Below, in pieces: positions 59,675-64,000 of a stretch of DNA of 64,000 bases; position 1 is the stretch's first letter; every line of letters begins with the position of its first letter. Source of the DNA: Oscillospiraceae bacterium. GTDB taxonomy: Bacteria; Bacillota; Clostridia; Monoglobales; Monoglobaceae. The stretch spans positions 62,001 to 126,000 of the forward strand of contig SVKF01000003.1 in NCBI GenBank assembly GCA_015068605.1. The letters run 5' to 3'. The notes beneath the pieces were generated by a model. The model saw only the letters and a list, made by a program, of their open reading frames with translations, ran no database searches and was not told where the DNA came from. Both the position numbers and the translations under genes were made by a program.

Positions 59675-61306
59675 ATGATGGTAAATCTTGATATAAAGTC
59701 AATTTCGTCGCTTGAAAAGGTGCTTCCCTTGCAGGAGGTTAGCTTTTCGGAAGTGAAAAAAGGGAGTGCTCTTAAAAATGAGGAATATTCTTATCAGCTC
59801 GCTTTTAAAGCAACGGAAAATATCCATGGGATAAAAGAGCTGAAGCTTGAAGTGGTGTCTGATATTGCGGAAAATATTTCTCTTTATAATGTCAGATGTG
59901 TGCCTGTTCTCAATCCCATGTTCTACGATGAGCCTGATGAAAATTATATGCTCAAAGGTCCGGGAATGATGCCTGATGTCCTTGATGAATACACCGATTA
60001 TGTTATGGTTTCGTCAAATTATTACGGTGCTGTTTGGGTAAGCATTAAGGTTGACGAAAAAGTGAAAGCCGGAAACCATAATATTAAGATGCAGTTTAAA
60101 GATGAAGAGGGGGTCTGGGGTGAAAGTGATTTTATCCTTGAGGTTTTGGAGGAAACACTTCCAAAGCTCCATATTCCTTATACGAACTGGTTCCATTGTG
60201 ACTGTGTTGCTTCTTATTATGAGGTTGAACCTCTGTCCGAAAAGCATTGGGAACTTATGGAGGATTATATAAAAATGGCGGCAGACCACGGGATGAATAT
60301 GATATTGACCCCTGTGTTTACACCACCTCTTGACACAAAGGTTGGGCTTGAAAGACCGACAGTTCAGCTTGTTGATGTTAAGTTTGCAGACGGGAAATAT
60401 ACCTTTGGTTTTGAAAAACTTTCAAGATGGCTGGAGCTTTGTGCAAAATACGGAATCGAATATCTTGAAATTTCTCATTTATACAGCCAGTGGGGGGCGG
60501 AACATACTCCGAAAATTGAGGTTTTGGAAAATGGAGAGCTTGTTAAAAAGTTTGGTTGGCATACAGATTCTTTGGGGGACGAATATAAGGCGTTTATTTC
60601 CCAATTTATCCCTGCGCTTAAGGAGTTTTTGGACGGAAAATGGGATGAGGATAAAGTGTATTTCCATATTTCCGATGAGCCAAACGAGAAACATCTTGAG
60701 ACCTACAACAAAATCCACGATTTTATAAAGCCGCTTCTTGGAGATATGAAACACATGGACGCAATGTCTCATATTGAGTATTATGAAAACGGATTAGTCG
60801 ATGTTCCGGTTATCGCAACAACTTCGATTTATGATTTTCTGAATAAGGATATAGCGCATTTGTGGGCTTATTACTGTTGCGGTCAGGGTAAGTTTAATTT
60901 GAGCAACCGCTTTTTGGGAATGTCGTCCCAAAGAAACAGAGTTATGGGAATTCAGCTTTATAAGTTTGATATGAAAGGCTTTTTGCAGTGGGGCTATAAC
61001 TTCTATTACAGTCAGCTTTCCACCCACCTTATAAATCCGTATCTGACAACCGAGTCAGACGGAGGATTCCCGGCAGGGGATGCCTTTGTGGTTTATCCGG
61101 GAAGACATGGCGCTGTTCCGTCAATCAGACTCAAGGTGTTTAACGAAGCTCTTCAGGATTTGAGAGCGCTGAAGCTTCTTGAAGAAAAAATCGGAAAAGC
61201 TGCGGTTTTGGAAATGATTAAAGAGGTTGAAGACTTTAATAAATATCCTGAAAACGGAGAATATTTCATTGCTTTAAGAGAAGCTGTTAACGAAAAACTT
61301 AAATAG
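59675..61306 (+). CDS. DUF4091 domain protein (glycoside hydrolase-like)
   Basis: WFHCDCVASYYEVEPLSEKHWELMEDYIKMAADHGMNMILTPVFTPPLDT; VYFHISDEPNEKHLETY. Confidence 0.85.
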   Translation: MMVNLDIKSISSLEKVLPLQEVSFSEVKKGSALKNEEYSYQLAFKATENIHGIKELKLEVVSDIAENISLYNVRCVPVLNPMFYDEPDENYMLKGPGMMPDVLDEYTDYVMVSSNYYGAVWVSIKVDEKVKAGNHNIKMQFKDEEGVWGESDFILEVLEETLPKLHIPYTNWFHCDCVASYYEVEPLSEKHWELMEDYIKMAADHGMNMILTPVFTPPLDTKVGLERPTVQLVDVKFADGKYTFGFEKLSRWLELCAKYGIEYLEISHLYSQWGAEHTPKIEVLENGELVKKFGWHTDSLGDEYKAFISQFIPALKEFLDGKWDEDKVYFHISDEPNEKHLETYNKIHDFIKPLLGDMKHMDAMSHIEYYENGLVDVPVIATTSIYDFLNKDIAHLWAYYCCGQGKFNLSNRFLGMSSQRNRVMGIQLYKFDMKGFLQWGYNFYYSQLSTHLINPYLTTESDGGFPAGDAFVVYPGRHGAVPSIRLKVFNEALQDLRALKLLEEKIGKAAVLEMIKEVEDFNKYPENGEYFIALREAVNEKLK

Positions 61307-61316
61307 AATTTTAAAA

Positions 61317-61350
61317 GGCTGTAGCAAAATTTGCTACAGCCATATTATTT
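61317..61350. terminator. Bidirectional terminator
   Basis: GGCTGTAGCAAAATTTGCTACAGCC. Confidence 0.75.
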
Positions 61351-62190
61351 GTTGGCTCTGAATTTGCCGGGGGTTATACCTCGATGCCGCTTGAAAAATG
61401 TTATAAAGCTGCATTCGTTTTCAAAGCCCAGTAAATAGCCGATTTCCTTAATGTTTTTTTCCTTACCTGCAAGAAGTTTTTCAGCCTTGTTGATTTTTGA
61501 TTTGACTATATAATCGTAAAGAGAACAGCTTGTCTGATTTTTGAAAATGCGATTAAGCTGTTTTGAAGAAAGACAACATTCCTTGGCAACATCTTCAACG
61601 GAAATCGAAAGGTGAATGTTATTTTCTATAAACTGTTTGGCGATGATGAAACGGGGGTCAATGCTTTTGTCTTCCGGCAGGGCAGGGCTCATATTAACGG
61701 TCTTTATTAGGTTATAGATAATCTCAAATATTCTTCCCCCGACAAGAGAAGGGGTGAAAATATCCGTGTTATCGCAGTATTTGAGAATATGGTCTATGTT
61801 TAGAAGAATGTTTTGGGAAAGCCTGATTTTTTTAATCTCTGTATTTTCCGGCATAAGAGTTTTGTTGCAGGAAAATGCAAGGGAGGTCTTTAGAATATCT
61901 GCGTCGCATCCGAGATATTTATGATTGACTCTGCAGGGAATAAACAAAGCCTCATTTTCCCCTATTTCATACTCATTCCCATCACATTCGTACCTGCATT
62001 TCCCCGAAAATGCCAGGTGGATTTCGTAAAAGGAGTGGCTGTGGCTTCCGATTAAGACGGGCGCAATAATGCTGTCGGCATTTAATATATCCATCCATAA
62101 AATTTGCAAATTCAACGGAAATTCCATATCAAAAAAGTTCATAATATTCAGTTTTTTGGCACGACTTAATGTGTATTCCGATATAATCAT
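61345..62190 (-). CDS. AraC family transcriptional regulator
   Basis: Cupin N-term; C-terminal HTH (ISVEDVAKECCLSSKQLNRIFKNQTSCSLYDYIVKSKINKAEKLL). Confidence 0.94.
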   Translation of the reverse strand: MIISEYTLSRAKKLNIMNFFDMEFPLNLQILWMDILNADSIIAPVLIGSHSHSFYEIHLAFSGKCRYECDGNEYEIGENEALFIPCRVNHKYLGCDADILKTSLAFSCNKTLMPENTEIKKIRLSQNILLNIDHILKYCDNTDIFTPSLVGGRIFEIIYNLIKTVNMSPALPEDKSIDPRFIIAKQFIENNIHLSISVEDVAKECCLSSKQLNRIFKNQTSCSLYDYIVKSKINKAEKLLAGKEKNIKEIGYLLGFENECSFITFFKRHRGITPGKFRANK

Positions 62191-62327
62191 ATCCGTCTCC
62201 TTTTCGGTTTAATAGAAGTATTATATCAATGGATATGTTATCTGTCAAGAAAATGTCCTAATTTGAAAATATAATGTCCTTATTTGTAATTGACAAGGGG
62301 CAAATTTATTGATAGCATTTTGTTGAG

Positions 62328-63104
62328 GTGTTGAAAATGAGAAATAAAATTAAAAACAAAGAAAAAACTGTCGGAATGTATGTTCAGCTTTGCGATATAA
62401 CAAATTCGAGAATAGCAGGACTTGTGGGCTATGACTTTGTGTGGGTTGACACGGAACACAGCTTTATGTCCTATGAAACTTTGCTGAATCACATAATCGC
62501 TCTTAAAAGCACCGGAACTCCCGTCATTGTCAGAGCTCCTCAAAATGACCTGACCGCAACAAAGAAAATTCTTGAGATTGGGGTTGACGGCATAATTTTC
62601 CCTATGATTAAGAGTGCCAAGGAGGCAAATAAGGCTATCGCATCAACCCTTTATCCTCCATACGGCAACAGAGGTTTCGGGCCCATGAATGCGGTGGATT
62701 ACGGGCTTAAAGATGTGGGGGAATACATAAAAAATACAAAAAGTGAGCTTATGAGATTTATTCAGATTGAGCATAAGGATGCCATAGAGGATTTGGACGA
62801 AATTATGAAAAATCCTTATATTGACGGCTATATCTTCGGAGCAAATGATTTGTCGGGCTCTTATGATATGCTTGGTGATATCTATTCGGAAAAGATAGTT
62901 AATGTTATGAAGGACACAATAAAAAGGCTTCATGACAACGGTAAATATGTGGGAATTGCATCCGGCGGATGTACAGAAAAAATAATTAAACATTGGGCCG
63001 ATATGGGAACGGATATGATTATTGCCGGAGCTGACTTTGACTTTATAAGAGAAGGAGCAAGACAAAACCTTGCAAACCTGAAAAGAATACATCTCGGTAA
63101 GTAA
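62328..63104 (+). CDS. HpcH/HpaI aldolase/citrate lyase family protein
   Basis: GYDFVWVDTEHSFMSYETL; GVDGIIFPMIKSAKEA; PPYGNRGFGP. Confidence 0.92.
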   Translation: MLKMRNKIKNKEKTVGMYVQLCDITNSRIAGLVGYDFVWVDTEHSFMSYETLLNHIIALKSTGTPVIVRAPQNDLTATKKILEIGVDGIIFPMIKSAKEANKAIASTLYPPYGNRGFGPMNAVDYGLKDVGEYIKNTKSELMRFIQIEHKDAIEDLDEIMKNPYIDGYIFGANDLSGSYDMLGDIYSEKIVNVMKDTIKRLHDNGKYVGIASGGCTEKIIKHWADMGTDMIIAGADFDFIREGARQNLANLKRIHLGK

Positions 63105-63131
63105 ATAAGTCTAATAATGAAATGGCAGGGA

Positions 63132-63171
63132 AATAAGGTGTTTTCTCTGCCATTTCTGTTTAAAAACCTAT
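63132..63171 (+). terminator. Intrinsic terminator
   Basis: AAATGGCAG...CTGCCATTT. Confidence 0.6.
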
Positions 63172-63276
63172 TTTGAATAAAAAGGCATGAAGTTTTGTCA
63201 AAATACTTGCAATTATCAGAAAATTGTTATATAATATATCCGTATGTATAAAAAAATCAGAAAGGGTGTTATACAT

Positions 63277-64000
63277 TTGAAAAATCAAGAAAAAACAATG
63301 GAAAAAATCGTTGCCCTTTGTAAAGGCAGAGGCTTCGTTTATCCGGGTTCCGAAATATACGGCGGATTGGCAAATACATGGGATTATGGCCCACTTGGTG
63401 TTGAGCTTAAGAACAATGTTAAAAGAGCTTGGTGGAAAAAGTTTATCCAGGAAAGCCCATACAATGTTGGGCTTGATGCCGCAATCTTAATGAACCCTGA
63501 AACATGGGTGGCTTCCGGTCATGTGGGCGGATTTTCTGACCCGCTTATGGACTGTAAGGAATGTAAGGCGAGATTCCGTGCCGATAAGCTTATTGAAGAT
63601 GCTGCAGGGGTTAGCGCTGACGGTTGGTCTGACGAGAAAATGATGGAATATATCAAGGAAAATCAACTTCCTTGTCCTGAATGCGGAAAGCATAATTTCA
63701 CGGATATTAGAAAGTTTAACCTTATGTTTAAAACTTTCCAGGGCGTTACGGAGGACTCAAAGAACGAAATCTTCTTAAGACCTGAAACTGCACAGGGTAT
63801 CTTCGTTAACTTTAAAAATGTTCAGAGAACATCAAGAAAGAAAGTTCCGTTTGGTATCGGTCAGATTGGTAAGTCCTTCAGAAACGAAATAACACCGGGT
63901 AACTTCACATTCAGAACCCGTGAGTTTGAACAGATGGAGCTTGAATTCTTCTGCAAGCCGGGCACAGACCTTGACTGGTTTATGTATTGGAAGGATTACT
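63277..64000 (+). CDS. glyQS: Glycyl-tRNA synthetase (alpha2 type), N-terminal part truncated by window edge
   Basis: [49 protein letters not shown]...[16 protein letters not shown] start at 63277 or ATG at 63298. Confidence 0.96.
   Translation, partial: MKNQEKTMEKIVALCKGRGFVYPGSEIYGGLANTWDYGPLGVELKNNVKRAWWKKFIQESPYNVGLDAAILMNPETWVASGHVGGFSDPLMDCKECKARFRADKLIEDAAGVSADGWSDEKMMEYIKENQLPCPECGKHNFTDIRKFNLMFKTFQGVTEDSKNEIFLRPETAQGIFVNFKNVQRTSRKKVPFGIGQIGKSFRNEITPGNFTFRTREFEQMELEFFCKPGTDLDWFMYWKDY

Overview
The window is mostly a core chromosomal segment of a low-GC Firmicute (Clostridia-like). It holds alaS, ctsR-mcsA-mcsB-clpC, ung, RNase J, two citrate synthases, a pot polyamine cluster, murA, radA, carD-ispDF, groESL, a thi operon, pckG and the start of glycyl-tRNA synthetase. 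RNA and regulatory elements include three tRNAs, an FMN riboswitch (ribU), a TPP riboswitch (thiW), CIRCE and CtsR boxes. The strongest candidate for something undescribed is a family of autonomous structured RNAs: three complete copies and one truncated terminator in related layouts at about 9.32-9.54, 29.05-29.62 (tandem) and a compact copy at 39.78-39.92 kb. Each complete copy has its own promoter, a long closing helix starting at the predicted +1, an inner helix whose apical AAAAAYGC segment can pair with a GCGUUUUU segment just 3' of the closing helix, and an intrinsic terminator. The pairings are kept by compensatory changes between copies. Other notable points: a convergent small-RNA/20-aa hydrophobic peptide locus at 8.85-9.12 kb with identical RNA 5' leaders, a half-TPP-like second aptamer before thiW, an allelic-looking partial ung duplication flanking a secreted protein gene, a tRNA-Thr 3'-end duplication around a 117-bp hairpin-rich insert, and a tRNA-Val copy with a disrupted 53-61 pair. 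All pairings and alignments were done by eye, and no database search or folding program was run.
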